Origin: Locusta migratoria | Lineage: Eukaryota > Arthropoda > Insecta > Orthoptera > Acrididae | Reading direction: 5' to 3' | Length of the DNA stretch: 64,000 bases | Assembly: GCA_026315105.1 (NCBI GenBank) | Contig: CM048744.1 | Coordinates: 309,759,270-309,823,269, forward strand | In this document: positions 63,561 to 64,000 of the stretch, piece after piece | How the letters are laid out: each line of letters begins with the position of its first letter | How positions within the stretch are numbered: position 1 is the stretch's first letter | Notes under the pieces: generated by a model | What the model saw: the letters and a program-made list of their open reading frames with translations, nothing else | Databases searched by the model: none | What the model was told of the DNA's origin: nothing | Program-made: the position numbers and the translations under genes

Positions 63561-64000
63561 AAAAAAAGTAGATGTGTTAAAACCCATTATGTTCCTTCTG
63601 CTGTAAAAGATTGTCTTGTCATAGAAATGTGCTTTAAATATAAAAACAAACTTCCTACACGGGAAAAAAAGACATTGTTTCGTTTGTGGATACATTATAG
63701 TTAGTTGCGGATATTCATGTTTAAATAAATCCTGTTATGTTTTTTTTTTTCTGATGGAAATGGTAAATTCCACTCGAAAAACGCATTAAACGCCTAAATA
63801 CAACAGGTTCCGAATCTGTGGAGAAATATTATCTCATTTGGCGACGCATATATTTACGACATTACTTTATTCTTCAAGTGTTCATGAACATAAAAGGAAA
63901 TTTCGAGCTCCTTGTTTTGATGTTAACATGGCTATTTTTACTATGGTCAAGAATGTATATAGTTTACAGCGGAAAACCTGAATGCAGGAGCGCCGACTTT

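Overview
This window looks like repeat-dominated, intron/intergenic DNA from a large insect genome. A grasshopper/locust-like polyneopteran is my best guess, from the tRNA-derived SINE families with tails of the 'gggactgatgacc...gttaagtcccata' type, GIY-YIG Penelope-like elements (PLEs), RTE/CR1/L1-Tx1-like LINEs, mariner/Tc1 and hAT relics, and long microsatellites. This taxonomic call is an inference from remembered repeat styles, not a search. I see no bacterial operon, no rRNA, no intact tRNA gene and no CRISPR. The only stretch that resembles a host protein-coding exon is a short GC-rich one at 5464-5709.

Layout. 1-5.4 kb: a Tc1 relic, two RTE-like LINE fragments, and a SINE split by two foldback elements. 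5.4-10.4 kb: the host-like exon, microsatellites, a PLE fragment, Tc1 and mariner relics and a Jockey/CR1-like LINE. 10.8-15.2 kb: a TTAA-flanked MITE and a tandem pair of roughly 1-kb units bracketed by hammerhead-like terminal repeats. 17.4-18.7 kb: a PLE with 120-bp inverted ends. 19.5-26.5 kb: a broken L1/Tx1-like LINE into which a 2.5-kb inverted-dimer PLE, a small ribozyme-bearing element and, inside the PLE, two SINEs have inserted. 27-28 kb: tandem tRNA-like tails, a foldback with hammerhead-like cores and an RTE 3' end. 29-33.4 kb: two chimeric LINE-SINE copies and a LINE with RNase H. 34.6-36.3 kb: a PLE of another GIY-YIG type. 37.8-42.7 kb: LINE fragments, including one with a 319-codon open frame and one bounded by a 12-bp target-site duplication (TSD). 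42.7-64 kb: internally deleted mariners, many SINEs, a solo-LTR-like insertion, a hAT relic and LINE 3' ends.

Most elements are dead, but insertion order can be read directly: at least a dozen insertions have exact 6-13 bp TSDs, and several have an empty-site copy elsewhere in the window. The common thread is a family of short structures with the pattern CTGANGA, U, stem, GAAA. The stem pairs differ between copies while pairing is kept, which is the signature of hammerhead ribozyme cores. They sit in PLE ends and in small inverted-repeat elements that look like miniature PLE derivatives.
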